Shown: in pieces, positions 41,369 through 49,342 of the stretch
Numbering within the stretch: position 1 is the stretch's first letter
Layout of the letters: every line of letters begins with the position of its first letter
Assembly (NCBI GenBank): GCA_934654475.1
Contig: CAKUFZ010000007.1
Coordinates: 38,179 to 102,178, forward strand
Reading direction: 5' to 3'
Length of the DNA stretch: 64,000 nt
From: an uncultured Coriobacteriales bacterium
GTDB taxonomy: Bacteria; Actinomycetota; Coriobacteriia; Coriobacteriales; UMGS124
Notes under the pieces: generated by a model
What the model was told of the DNA's origin: nothing
Databases searched by the model: none
What the model saw: only the letters and a program-made list of their open reading frames with translations
Translations under genes and position numbers: made by a program

Positions 41369-42856
41369 ATGGCAGACGAGCGTTACCGCAGTGATAACAC
41401 CAACCGCCACGCCTCCCCTACGCAGGGCGGGCGCACCTCCTCGCGTGACTACGGCCAGTCATATAGCGCTGGGTATAGCCGCAGCGAAGAGGCGCTGCCT
41501 CGCGCACAGCGTTACGACAATCCCAGCACGCAGGACTGCTATCCGTCCGGCCGCCCCAAAACGCAGCGCCAGTACGCCGATGACAGCCATGCGAGGTATG
41601 CTGAGGGCGGCTACAGCGCGCGCGCCACAAGCCATGAGTACGGCGCGGACCGAGCGGGTTCGAGTGCACGGTATGTCCAGCAGCCTTCGTATGCACCGCA
41701 GGCTGGATACGACCAGGATGGATACGGCCAGAGCGAGGCTTCTTGGCGTGGCGGGTATGCCCAGGATGGCTACGAGCAGGGCGACTACCGCGCAGCGCAT
41801 GCCGCAGGCAACCGTTTCAGCCAGCCCCAGCGTGAGGGCGGCCGCTATGCGCAAGACATGCACGGCACCGCCCAAGCTCGCCCCGGCCAGGCACATGCCG
41901 CCTCCCACGCAGCCCATAGCGCAGCGGCCGCAGCCCCCGCACTGCCCGAGCCGCTCGCACGCGTGGTCGAGCTCATGCAGTCAAACTCCATCTACCCGGT
42001 GGCAGCCGTAGGTGCCGTCGCCCTGCTCGTCGTCATTGCCCTCGTGGGCAGTTGTGTGGCCGGCAACGCCAACAAGGGCTACGTGCAGGCAGAAAGCTCG
42101 CAGGACAGCGCTCCTGCCGCTTCTTCAACGACTGATACCACGACCGCAGGCACAAGCGCCGGTACGACGCCGAGCGCCAGTCCCGCTGCCAGCACGAGCA
42201 GCGACACCGGCGCGACCGATGCAACGGCCGCCGCACAGCAGGCTGCAACCGACCCGCACGATCAGACTCCCCACGACGTGGATGACGTCTCGACCATCGC
42301 CCAGGGAGATGTGTGGAGTTACTCGACCACGTCTTTCAACAAGGACGCAGCCTACAACTCGGGCGGCGTCGAGGACCCCTGGTCGCCCACCGGCTACTTC
42401 ACCACGGGCGACGCCGAGCTCGACCAGCTGGTGAAGAACTACTGCGACAGCCAGGCACAGGACGGCCTGGATGCCGGCGACAACGCCTACTACACCTACC
42501 TGCACATCTCGTGGATCGACTACGTCGAGAACGACCAGAACCAGCGTCCTTGGGACGTTGAGGGCGACTGGCGCATTACCTACGCCAAGCAGTGCTTCAC
42601 CAACATGACGGCCAACTGCTACGAGTTCGCGGCCGCTATCCAGTACATCATGCGCTACTACGGCTACGCCGATGCCATCGCCGAGCCCTGCCTGGTGCTG
42701 CGCCAGAGCGGCAACTGGGGCGACCACGGCCTTGTGTTCCTCACGAGCCTCGACGGCAGGCAGTGCCTCATCGACGCGTCGCTGTCGTCCAACGGCTGGC
42801 TGCTGCCGGCGACGTCTCTCTCCTACACCCTCGATACCGGCTACCGCGCCAGCTAG
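41369..42856 (+). CDS. Membrane-anchored transglutaminase-like protein
   Basis: Protein of 495 residues in four parts. Residues 1-200 are cytosolic, disordered and rich in Tyr, Gln, Gly, Arg and Ala with DGY/RYA repeats. A transmembrane helix lies at about 207-227. A Thr/Ser/Ala linker of about 235-300 follows outside. A C-terminal transglutaminase/protease-like domain has a visible triad: C417 in NCYEFAA, H453 in WGDHGLVF, D469 in LIDAS. It starts 16 bases after dltX and probably shares its transcript. It may cross-link or cleave cell-surface proteins; function is inferred. Confidence 0.82.
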   Translation: MADERYRSDNTNRHASPTQGGRTSSRDYGQSYSAGYSRSEEALPRAQRYDNPSTQDCYPSGRPKTQRQYADDSHARYAEGGYSARATSHEYGADRAGSSARYVQQPSYAPQAGYDQDGYGQSEASWRGGYAQDGYEQGDYRAAHAAGNRFSQPQREGGRYAQDMHGTAQARPGQAHAASHAAHSAAAAAPALPEPLARVVELMQSNSIYPVAAVGAVALLVVIALVGSCVAGNANKGYVQAESSQDSAPAASSTTDTTTAGTSAGTTPSASPAASTSSDTGATDATAAAQQAATDPHDQTPHDVDDVSTIAQGDVWSYSTTSFNKDAAYNSGGVEDPWSPTGYFTTGDAELDQLVKNYCDSQAQDGLDAGDNAYYTYLHISWIDYVENDQNQRPWDVEGDWRITYAKQCFTNMTANCYEFAAAIQYIMRYYGYADAIAEPCLVLRQSGNWGDHGLVFLTSLDGRQCLIDASLSSNGWLLPATSLSYTLDTGYRAS

Positions 42857-42865
42857 CGAGCTGCG

Positions 42866-43197
42866 GAACCTGGCCTGCTGCGTTCTCGGGAGGCTCACGT
42901 ACATCTAGTACGCATCGCCTCCCGACGCCTTGCAGGCCAGAACCCGCGTTTGTAAGGGCAGAACCTCACGCGCCGCGTTCCACGGGACCTCACGTACTCC
43001 AGTAGGCCAAAGGCCCGCACCGCGCACATCGGCTTCGTGCGCCTTGCGCGTGAGAACCTGCGTTTTATAAAGGCGGAACCTGATGCGCTGCATTCTCGGG
43101 AGGCTCACACGCGGTTCGCACCTTTGGTGTACATCTAGTACGCATCGGCCCTGTGCGCCTTGCGCATCAGAACCTGCGCGTTTGTGAGGGCGGAACC
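42866..43197 (+). repeat. Variable-stem hairpin repeats, copies B, C, D and a half copy
   Basis: Three complete units of the family seen at 36618. B (42866-42944) has stem CTGGCCTGC / GCAGGCCAG, with an inner CGGGAGGC / GCCTCCCG. C (42961-43058) has CTCACGCGC / GCGCGTGAG. D (43076-43174) has CTGATGCGC / GCGCATCAG. All share GAACC on both sides and GCGTTT after the closing arm. A further left half starts at 43193. The stems differ between copies but stay perfectly complementary. This fills the 437-base gap after the transglutaminase-like gene. Confidence 0.88.
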
Positions 43198-43257
43198 TCG
43201 TCCGTGGCGCTCTTGTATGACCGGTGGTCTGGGTTTGTGGTCAGGTGGCGGGTTCTC

Positions 43258-43294
43258 TTGGCGAAATGTGCAGTGGGCGTGTACAATTCCCCTA
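43258..43294 (+). promoter_or_regulatory. Promoter of the GT8 gene, probably leaderless
   Basis: TTGGCG (43258-43263), 18-nt spacer and TACAAT (43282-43287) place the expected transcription start at or next to the ATG at 43294. No ribosome site precedes that ATG, which fits a leaderless mRNA. Confidence 0.55.
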
Positions 43295-44400
43295 TGGATG
43301 CCTTGACGAATCAGCCGATCGGCCTGTGCAAGAATGCAGCCGAGCTCGGCCAACCCATGAACGATGTGGTCGTGCTCCTCGCTTGCAACGAGAAGTTCGT
43401 GCCGTACATGTCGGTCACGCTGCAGTCGATACTTGAGAACTCCGACCCGCAGCGTGAGTACGACATCATTGTGCTCACAAGCGACATCTCCCCCGCAAAC
43501 ATGGAGCTCCTGCATTGGCAGGCCTCATGCAAGCCCAACGTACGCGTGGGCTTCCTCGATGCCATGGCCGCTGCAGGAAACGCCACGCTCCCCTGCCATG
43601 GCCACTTTGCCTGCGAGACGTATTACCGCCTGCTCGCCCCCGAGCTTCTGCCCGGCGTGGACAAGGCGGCCTACATCGACTGCGACCTGGTGGTGCTCGA
43701 CGACATTGCCAAGCTCTACGACGTAGACCTCGAGGGCTATCTTCTTGCTGCCACACTCGATGCCGACACCGCCGGCATGGCAGGCGGCTACGACGAGGCC
43801 ATTTACGACTACCTCAAGAACGACGTGGGTCTCAAGGACCCCTACACCTATTTCCAGGCAGGCGTGCTCGTGCTCAACCTGGCGGAGTTCCGCCGCAGCG
43901 CCCCCACCGGCAAATGCATTGCCTTGGCCACCGTGCGCCATTGGCAGTGGCTCGACCAGGACGTTCTCAACTACCTTGCAAGCGGCGACTTCGTACGGCT
44001 CGACATGGCGTGGAACACCCTGTTCGACTGGCAAGGGTTGCGCTGTGGCCACATCATTCCCTGCGCGCCCCCAGAGATGCGCGGCGCATACGCGCAGGCC
44101 CGCCGTGCGCCAAAGATCGTACATTACGCAGGCCCCGACAACCGTCCCTGGCTCTATCCCAACGTGGACTTCGCCGAAGCCTGGTGGCAGTACGCCCGCC
44201 GCTGCCCCTACCGTAAGAAGCTCGCACAGATGCTCGAGGACTCCCACCACAACCTGGCAGACCTGCGCCATCGCCTCGTCGTCTTCTTCGCATTCAAGGT
44301 GGGCATGCCCCTCGTAAACGCCGTGTTCCCACCCAACACAAAGCGCAGGCGCTGGGCAATTCGCACCTTTAGGAACCTCGACGGAGGCAAGCTGCTCTAA
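43294..44400 (+). CDS. Glycosyltransferase family 8 protein
   Basis: Retaining glycosyltransferase of 368 residues using a nucleotide sugar (UDP-Glc or UDP-Gal in the family). The N-terminal VVLLACNEKFVPYMSVTLQSI is typical; the metal-binding DCD is at 129-131 in YIDCDLVVLDD; YFQAGVLVLNL near 190 and the C-terminal HYAGPDNRPW near 270 are the conserved GT8 blocks. No signal peptide; a short basic C-terminus. ATG 43294 is chosen for frame content and promoter position. Probably acts in surface polysaccharide or teichoic-type polymer synthesis. Confidence 0.92.
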   Translation: MDALTNQPIGLCKNAAELGQPMNDVVVLLACNEKFVPYMSVTLQSILENSDPQREYDIIVLTSDISPANMELLHWQASCKPNVRVGFLDAMAAAGNATLPCHGHFACETYYRLLAPELLPGVDKAAYIDCDLVVLDDIAKLYDVDLEGYLLAATLDADTAGMAGGYDEAIYDYLKNDVGLKDPYTYFQAGVLVLNLAEFRRSAPTGKCIALATVRHWQWLDQDVLNYLASGDFVRLDMAWNTLFDWQGLRCGHIIPCAPPEMRGAYAQARRAPKIVHYAGPDNRPWLYPNVDFAEAWWQYARRCPYRKKLAQMLEDSHHNLADLRHRLVVFFAFKVGMPLVNAVFPPNTKRRRWAIRTFRNLDGGKLL

Positions 44401-44506
44401 AGCAAAGCGCGCAGCCGCCCACATGCAAGACAAAGCAGAACCACAACCAAGAGACCTCGTCAGGCTTCAAGCTGGCGAGGTCTCTTTCTATCCCCTAAAC
44501 AGGGAC

Positions 44507-44873
44507 GGGCCCCAGCCGTAAAGCCAGGGCCCAAGGAGAGGGAGGCGATGGGACGGGAGCCCACATGGGGATGCGGGCTCCCAAGGAGAGGAAGCTGATC
44601 AGGTCGCTTGCTGCAATCCCCTTGGGACGCCTCCCGGCTGGGAAAGCCGGGAGGCAAGGAGAGGGAGGCGATGGGACGGGAGCCCGCATGGGACTGCAGG
44701 CTCCCAAGGAGAGGGAGGCACACTCGGTACGCATGGTCAGAATCTCTTTTGAGACGGCCCTGCGACCAGGGAGGGTCGCAGGGCCAAGGAGAGGGAGGCT
44801 GACCAGGTCGCTTGCCATCATCTCTCTGGGACGCCTCCCGGCTGGGAAGGCCGGGAGGCAAGGAGAGGGAGGC
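44507..44873. repeat. Array of six hairpins with changing stems and a constant 14-nt tail
   Basis: Each unit reads GGGAC, a stem-loop, then AAGGAGAGGGAGGC. Stems: GGGCCC (44507/44527), GGGAGCCC/GGGCTCCC (44555/44575), GCCTCCCGGC/GCCGGGAGGC (44629/44646), GGGAGCC/GGCTCCC (44678/44699), GGCCCTGCGACC/GGTCGCAGGGCC (44756/44774) and GCCTCCCGGC/GCCGGGAGGC (44833/44850). Between units there is either GAT or a 28-31 nt spacer (for example CAGGTCGCTTG near 44600 and 44804). Unit 5 has GAGAC. Non-coding by eye. The rest of the gap (44874-45030) is AT-richer and holds nothing recognised. Confidence 0.88.
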
Positions 44874-45030
44874 GAAGCGGATGTCTTGGGAGCTCTTTGC
44901 TTGCTCCTTTCGACGCTGCAAACAATATACCATGGCTAACTTATCGTCAATACAGAGCGGCGTTTTTCTTCGCCTGGTAAACTCTTCATGCTGTCTACAC
45001 AATCCTACTGTGTTGGTAGGAATATTACTC

Positions 45031-45066
45031 AAAAAAGAAGGCAGCCGGTTCTTCCCGACTGCCTCT
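45031..45066 (-). terminator. Terminator after the GNAT gene
   Basis: AGGCAGCCGG / CCGACTGCCT stem (one mismatch) with a T run on the minus strand (AAAAAA at 45031-45036 on the plus strand). Confidence 0.82.
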
Positions 45067-45112
45067 TTGGGTTGCACCCGATCATTCTCTGTTTTGCAGA
45101 ACCTACCAGGCA

Positions 45113-45586
45113 TTACTGCACATAGCGCGTGATGTTCTCCGCATTGAGGGCAAACTCGTAGGAGTTGAAATCCTTGCGCGCCGTCCAACCAATGCCCCTC
45201 CAGAACTTGTTGCCTACCTCGTTGTCGTCGAAGGCCACGAGCGTCGCCTTGCTGATGTGCTCATCAGCCAAGGCCTGCAGGCAGAAGCGCACCATCTGCT
45301 TGCCCAGGCCGTGTTTGCGGCACTCGGGGGCAACGCACACGTGGTAGAAGCTCCCCTGCCTGCCGTCATGGCCGCACAGGATGGACCCCACGATGCGCCC
45401 ATCGAGCTCAGCCACGCAGCTCGTCTGAGGATTGCGCTCCAAGAACCGCTCGACATAAGCGCGGGAATCGTCGAGTGAGCGCAGGGCAAAGCCATGGATA
45501 TGCTCCCACAGGGCATGGACCTGGTCATAGTCATCAGCGCGCATCACGCGCACAATGGGCCTACCTGCAAGGTCAGCCTCGGACAT
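45113..45586 (-). CDS. GNAT family N-acetyltransferase
   Basis: Acetyltransferase of 157 residues. The acetyl-CoA binding motif reads VCVAPECRKHGLGKQMVRF near 88-106 (R/Q-x-x-G-x-G/A variant). AELDGRIVGSILCGHDG forms the preceding strands, and NEVGNKFWRGIGW near 128 is the GNAT motif B. ATG 45586 is preceded by GGGGAG. Substrate unknown. Directly precedes ecfT in the opposite reading order (35-base gap), probably independent. Confidence 0.9.
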   Translation of the reverse strand: MSEADLAGRPIVRVMRADDYDQVHALWEHIHGFALRSLDDSRAYVERFLERNPQTSCVAELDGRIVGSILCGHDGRQGSFYHVCVAPECRKHGLGKQMVRFCLQALADEHISKATLVAFDDNEVGNKFWRGIGWTARKDFNSYEFALNAENITRYVQ

Positions 45587-45620
45587 CAGCCGCTCCCCTC
45601 TCCTCGGACAAAAGCAGGCG

Positions 45621-46421
45621 TTAGACAAACGCCAGCACCACCAGGCTTGCAAGGTAGACAACGGCGATGGCGATTGCCATCCAGTCACCCTTGCGAATCT
45701 CAAGCACATGGTAGTGCGTGCGGCCCTCGCCGCCCACGTAGCAGCGGGCCTCCATGGCACTTGCAAGTTCCTCGGCATGGCGCAGGGCACTTGCAAAGAG
45801 CGGCACCAGGATGGGAACGAAGAAGCGGACGCGGTCGATAAGACGGCCCTCGTCGAAGCGGGCGCCGCGCGAAGCCTGCGCCGCCATGATGTGCTGGACC
45901 TCGTCGAAAAGCGTGGGCATGAAGCGGATGGCGATGGTGTACATCATGGCAAGCTCGTGGACGGGCAGACCGAAGCGCGCGAGGGGCGCAAGCAGGCGCT
46001 CGGCACCGTCGGTAATCGAGATGGGCGAAGTCACCAGCGAGAAGATGGTACCGGCCATCATGAGCGCAAACACGCGAAACGCCATGTAGACGCTCTGGAC
46101 GAGCGCGCGGTCGGTGATGGAGAAGCCCAGGAAGTGCGCCACCACGTTGCCCTCGCGCACAAGGAGGATGTTGACGAGCGCCGTGAAGATGACGAAGAAC
46201 CACAGCGGCTTGATTGCCTTGCCAATAATCCGCAAAGGAACGCGGGACAAGGCCGTCGCGAGCACGAGCATCACGGCGACGGGAATGAGGCCCCAGGGCG
46301 CCGGCGCCAAGAACACGCTCACCATGAAGACGACCATGATGGCCATCTTCACGCGCGGGTCGAGCGCATGCAGGGGCGACTTGACGTTGTAGAACGAGCC
46401 AACGGTGATAGACGAGCTCAT
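45621..46421 (-). CDS. ecfT: ECF transporter T component
   Basis: Membrane scaffold of the energy-coupling module, 266 residues with five to six helices. The two coupling-helix motifs that contact the ATPases are QASRGARF near 188 and AMEARCYVGG near 228; the second reads ARC where the family normally has ARG. The start overlaps the ATPase stop as TAATG. Provides energy to one or more S components, including the RibU homologue upstream. Confidence 0.94.
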   Translation of the reverse strand: MSSSITVGSFYNVKSPLHALDPRVKMAIMVVFMVSVFLAPAPWGLIPVAVMLVLATALSRVPLRIIGKAIKPLWFFVIFTALVNILLVREGNVVAHFLGFSITDRALVQSVYMAFRVFALMMAGTIFSLVTSPISITDGAERLLAPLARFGLPVHELAMMYTIAIRFMPTLFDEVQHIMAAQASRGARFDEGRLIDRVRFFVPILVPLFASALRHAEELASAMEARCYVGGEGRTHYHVLEIRKGDWMAIAIAVVYLASLVVLAFV

Positions 46422-47305
46422 TAGCGCTCACCGCCCTTCATGTCGCAGGCAGACGGCTCAGCCGGCTTGCCACCCAGGCGAACCGCAATGGCATCGGCGA
46501 GAGCGTCGAGCGTGAGGGGCTCACATCCCAGGTCGAGACCGCGCTTGCCCAGGTCGTTGGCAACACGCGCCGGCAGGGGCACGTCGAGGCCCACGCGATG
46601 GAGCAAGTCTGAATGAGAGAAGACCACCTCAGGTGCCCCCTCGTCGACGATGCGGCCGTGATCGAGCACAACGATGCGCTGGGCCGCCTCGGCGACGTCT
46701 TCCATGGAGTGCGAGACCATGACGATCGTGGTGCCACTCTTGTGCAGGGAGCGCACGATGTCGAACACCTCGCGGCGGCCGCGGGGGTCCAGGCCCACCA
46801 TGGGCTCGTCGAGCACGAGCACCTTGGGGTGCATGGCGATGATGCCGGCAAGCGCGACGCGGCGCTTCTGACCGCCCGACAGGTCGAAGGGCGACTTCTC
46901 CGCCACGGCGTCGTAGTCGAGGCCCACAAGCGCGATGGCCCCGCGCACGGCCTCATCCACCTCGGCCTCGTTCATGCCCAGGTTGCGCGGACCAAAGCCC
47001 ACGTCCTCACGCACGGTCTCGGCAAAGAGCTGGTACTCGGGGTACTGGGCGACGAAGCCCACCAGGCGGCGCACCTCACGGCGAGCCTTGCGGTCAGCGG
47101 TGGAAAGGCCGTCCATCGTCACGGTGCCCGATGAGGGCAGCTTGGTGGCGTTGCAATGCTCCGCCAGCGTGGACTTGCCCGAACCCGTGTGTCCGATGAA
47201 GGCGACGAACTCGCCGTCGTTCACAGTAAGCGACACGTCGTCGAGGGCAGGACCCACGACCTCGGTGTCGTAGTGGTAGGTCACGTGGTCAAAAACAAGC
47301 GGCAT
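46421..47305 (-). CDS. ecfA2: ECF transporter ATPase (EcfA2-like)
   Basis: ATPase of 294 residues. Walker A GHTGSGKST near 38-46, Q-loop AQYPEYQLF near 89-97, signature LSGGQKRR near 142, Walker B VLVLDEPMVGLDP near 162, and the switch His in VSHSME near 198. A C-terminal extension typical of EcfA is present. The gap to the preceding ATPase is 2 bases; it overlaps ecfT. Confidence 0.95.
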   Translation of the reverse strand: MPLVFDHVTYHYDTEVVGPALDDVSLTVNDGEFVAFIGHTGSGKSTLAEHCNATKLPSSGTVTMDGLSTADRKARREVRRLVGFVAQYPEYQLFAETVREDVGFGPRNLGMNEAEVDEAVRGAIALVGLDYDAVAEKSPFDLSGGQKRRVALAGIIAMHPKVLVLDEPMVGLDPRGRREVFDIVRSLHKSGTTIVMVSHSMEDVAEAAQRIVVLDHGRIVDEGAPEVVFSHSDLLHRVGLDVPLPARVANDLGKRGLDLGCEPLTLDALADAIAVRLGGKPAEPSACDMKGGER

Positions 47306-47307
47306 GA

Positions 47308-48153
47308 CTACTCGCCTTTCTCTGCATCAATCCCAGCGAGCTTGCAAATCTGCTCCTCAAGCTCGGGAAGGCGGGCAGTGTCGGTCACATCGATTCCGCG
47401 AGCGCGCAGGGCATGCGCCAACTTCATGGCAAAGGGCTGCTCAAGGCCCAGGCTGCGGAGAAGGTCGCCGTGGGCGAAGACCTCGTCGGGCGTGCCGGAA
47501 AGCACGATGTTGCCCTTGTCCATCACGTGCACCACGTCGGCGTCGAGGGCGTCTTCCATGAAGTGCGTGATGTGCACGATCGTCATGCCGCGCTCGTTGA
47601 GGTTGCGCATGACGCGGCGCACGCCGCGGCGACCGCGCGGGTCGAGCATGGCGCACGGCTCGTCGAACACGAGCACGTCGGGGTTCATGGCGAGCATGCC
47701 GGCAATGGAGACGCGCTGCTTCTGGCCACCGGAAAGCTCGGTGGGGTCGGCCTGGGCGTACTCGGTCATGGCAACGGCCTCGAGCGCCTCGTCAACACGA
47801 CGCACGATCTCGGACTGGGCGATGCCAAGGTTCTCCGGGCCGAAGGCGACGTCGTCGGCTACGATGCTCGTGACCATCTGGTTGTCCGGATTTTGGAAGA
47901 CCATGCCCACATGGCGGCGAATCTCGATCTGCTCGTCGGGATCGGCGCTGGACAGGCCGCATGCACTCACGGAGCCTTCGTCGGGAACGATAAGCGCGTT
48001 CATCGTACGCGCAAGCGTCGACTTGCCCGAGCCGTTGTGGCCGAGAATGACGACGTAGGACCCCTCTTCAATCCGCAGGTTCACACCATGCAGCACCTCG
48101 TGCTCGCCGTCGTAGGCAAACCTCGCGTCGGCAATGTCTATCTGAGCCGGCAT
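47308..48153 (-). CDS. ecfA1: ECF transporter ATPase (EcfA1-like)
   Basis: ATPase of 281 residues. Walker A GHNGSGKST near 38-46, Q-loop FQNPDNQMV near 87-95, signature LSGGQKQR near 140, Walker B VLVFDEPCAMLDP near 160, and H-loop ITHFME near 196. Pairs with the following ATPase as the heterodimer of the ECF module. The start follows an untranslated stretch of about 190 bases after the S-component gene. Confidence 0.95.
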   Translation of the reverse strand: MPAQIDIADARFAYDGEHEVLHGVNLRIEEGSYVVILGHNGSGKSTLARTMNALIVPDEGSVSACGLSSADPDEQIEIRRHVGMVFQNPDNQMVTSIVADDVAFGPENLGIAQSEIVRRVDEALEAVAMTEYAQADPTELSGGQKQRVSIAGMLAMNPDVLVFDEPCAMLDPRGRRGVRRVMRNLNERGMTIVHITHFMEDALDADVVHVMDKGNIVLSGTPDEVFAHGDLLRSLGLEQPFAMKLAHALRARGIDVTDTARLPELEEQICKLAGIDAEKGE

Positions 48154-48260
48154 TCATACCCCTTTGTCTTGCGGAAAACTTGGTTGCACCGCGGCGACCC
48201 TCACACGTTGAGCCCCACGGATACCAAAACTGACGCAATGTCAAAACTCGCGTACACCCG

Positions 48261-48304
48261 CGAAGGGAGGCCGCCGGAAACAGTGCCCGGGCGACCTCCC
48301 TTCG
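48261..48304. other. Stable hairpin between ribU and ecfA1
   Basis: CGAAGGGAGG / CCTCCCTTCG (48261-48270, 48295-48304) with additional inner pairing. No T tract on either side, so it may be an mRNA stability or processing element rather than a terminator, separating the riboswitch-controlled S gene from the module. Confidence 0.5.
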
Positions 48305-48340
48305 GATTCGATCGTTCTACCCTATGCAGGGATTTCTACA

Positions 48341-48937
48341 CTATGCGTGGGCGCGGCTGTCGCGCATCTTCACAAGGTTGGAAACCGGCTTGTAGAGAAG
48401 GCCGGTGACAACGCCGTTGATGACGCACTTGATGATGTTGAAGGGAAGCAGGATCGGCACCACCATGCTCGCGACCGCCTCAACGGTGACGCCGGGGGTG
48501 TAGATGGGGGTGATGACGAAGTTCATGGCGATGGCGATGGCGGTGAAGATCACGGAGCCCACGACGATGGCCACGATGGCACCCTTGAGGTTGTGGAACT
48601 TCTTGTAGATGAAGCCCACGACGAGCACGGCGCCGATCATGGCGACAAAGGTGAGCAGCGAACCCAGCGGGCTCATGATGAGCTTGGGAATCCAGCTCAC
48701 GAGCTGCACCATGATGCCGGCGGCAGGGCCGTACATGAGGGCGACGGTGAGCGTGACGATGCCGCTCGGGTCATACTGCAGGTAAGGCGCAGGCGGGAAA
48801 ATCGGGATCTGGATGAACGACAGAGCCATGCCCAGTGCGCTGAAGATGGCGAGCGTCACGAGCTCGCGCACGCTCCAGTGGCTGCGCTTGGCCTTGGCGG
48901 CCCCGGAATTCTTGGTGCTTGCGTTAGATGCGGCCAT
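48341..48937 (-). CDS. ribU: ECF S component, RibU-type riboflavin transporter
   Basis: Substrate-binding membrane protein of 198 residues with six helices. The RibU-like loop APYLQYDPSGIVTL near 48-61 (LxYDPSD in characterised RibU) precedes YGPAAGIMVQLVSWIPK. The upstream FMN riboswitch with terminator independently assigns flavin as substrate. Works with the EcfT-A1-A2 module just downstream. AAAGG lies about 10 bases before the ATG. Confidence 0.93.
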   Translation of the reverse strand: MAASNASTKNSGAAKAKRSHWSVRELVTLAIFSALGMALSFIQIPIFPPAPYLQYDPSGIVTLTVALMYGPAAGIMVQLVSWIPKLIMSPLGSLLTFVAMIGAVLVVGFIYKKFHNLKGAIVAIVVGSVIFTAIAIAMNFVITPIYTPGVTVEAVASMVVPILLPFNIIKCVINGVVTGLLYKPVSNLVKMRDSRAHA

Positions 48938-49021
48938 GGTACACCAGCCTTTCTACCCGCCTTGGGCGGGCGCGAAGGCGCGGGCTGCACTTTTTGCCGG
49001 AAGCCCCCCTGGCCCCCTACA

Positions 49022-49056
49022 AACAAAAAGACCCGCGCACGGCTGCAGCGGGTCTC
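49022..49056 (-). terminator. Riboswitch-controlled terminator of ribU
   Basis: AGACCCGC / GCGGGTCT stem (49029-49036, 49048-49055) with TTTTTGTTT on the minus strand, located between the FMN aptamer and the ribU start. Expected to form when FMN is bound. Confidence 0.85.
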
Positions 49057-49083
49057 TGGTAGCGATGTGCGGCGCGACCAGGT

Positions 49084-49210
49084 GTTACTATCATCCGGAC
49101 TATACCGTCGGCCCTGGAATCTCACCAGGTCGACCAGCTATTGCCGGCTCGCGGGCTCGGGTCGGCCAGACCCATACCGCCGGTGGGGAATCTCACCCCG
49201 CCCCGTAACA
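49084..49210 (-). promoter_or_regulatory. FMN riboswitch (RFN element)
   Basis: Read on the minus strand, all conserved RFN blocks are present: P1 TGTTAC/GTAACA, GGGGTGAGATTCCCCACCGG, CGGTATGGGTC, AGCCCGCGAGCC, CTGGTGAGATTCCAGGGCC and GACGGTATAGTCCGGATG. The aptamer precedes a terminator and the ribU gene, giving FMN-dependent transcription termination. Confidence 0.97.
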
Positions 49211-49342
49211 GATACGCAACGGGTAAGGTAACGCACGTGTAAAGAAATTGCAAGAGGGTAAATTCACACGCGCTCGACGGGTTCTGCGCCTCACAGGGAT
49301 ACAGTGGAGAATTGTGACTGCAGCAAGGCAAAGGGGAAGCAC

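Noticed and set aside
44507..44873. Possible CRISPR array
   Set aside because: The constant element is only 14 nt, the variable parts are palindromic stems rather than unique spacers, spacing is irregular, and no cas gene is present.
44932..45132. Short plus-strand frame between the hairpin array and the GNAT gene
   Set aside because: It runs through the GNAT terminator and into the GNAT gene on the other strand; no ribosome site or recognisable protein.
48261..48304. Terminator between ribU and ecfA1
   Set aside because: Strong hairpin but no T tract on either strand; listed as a hairpin only.
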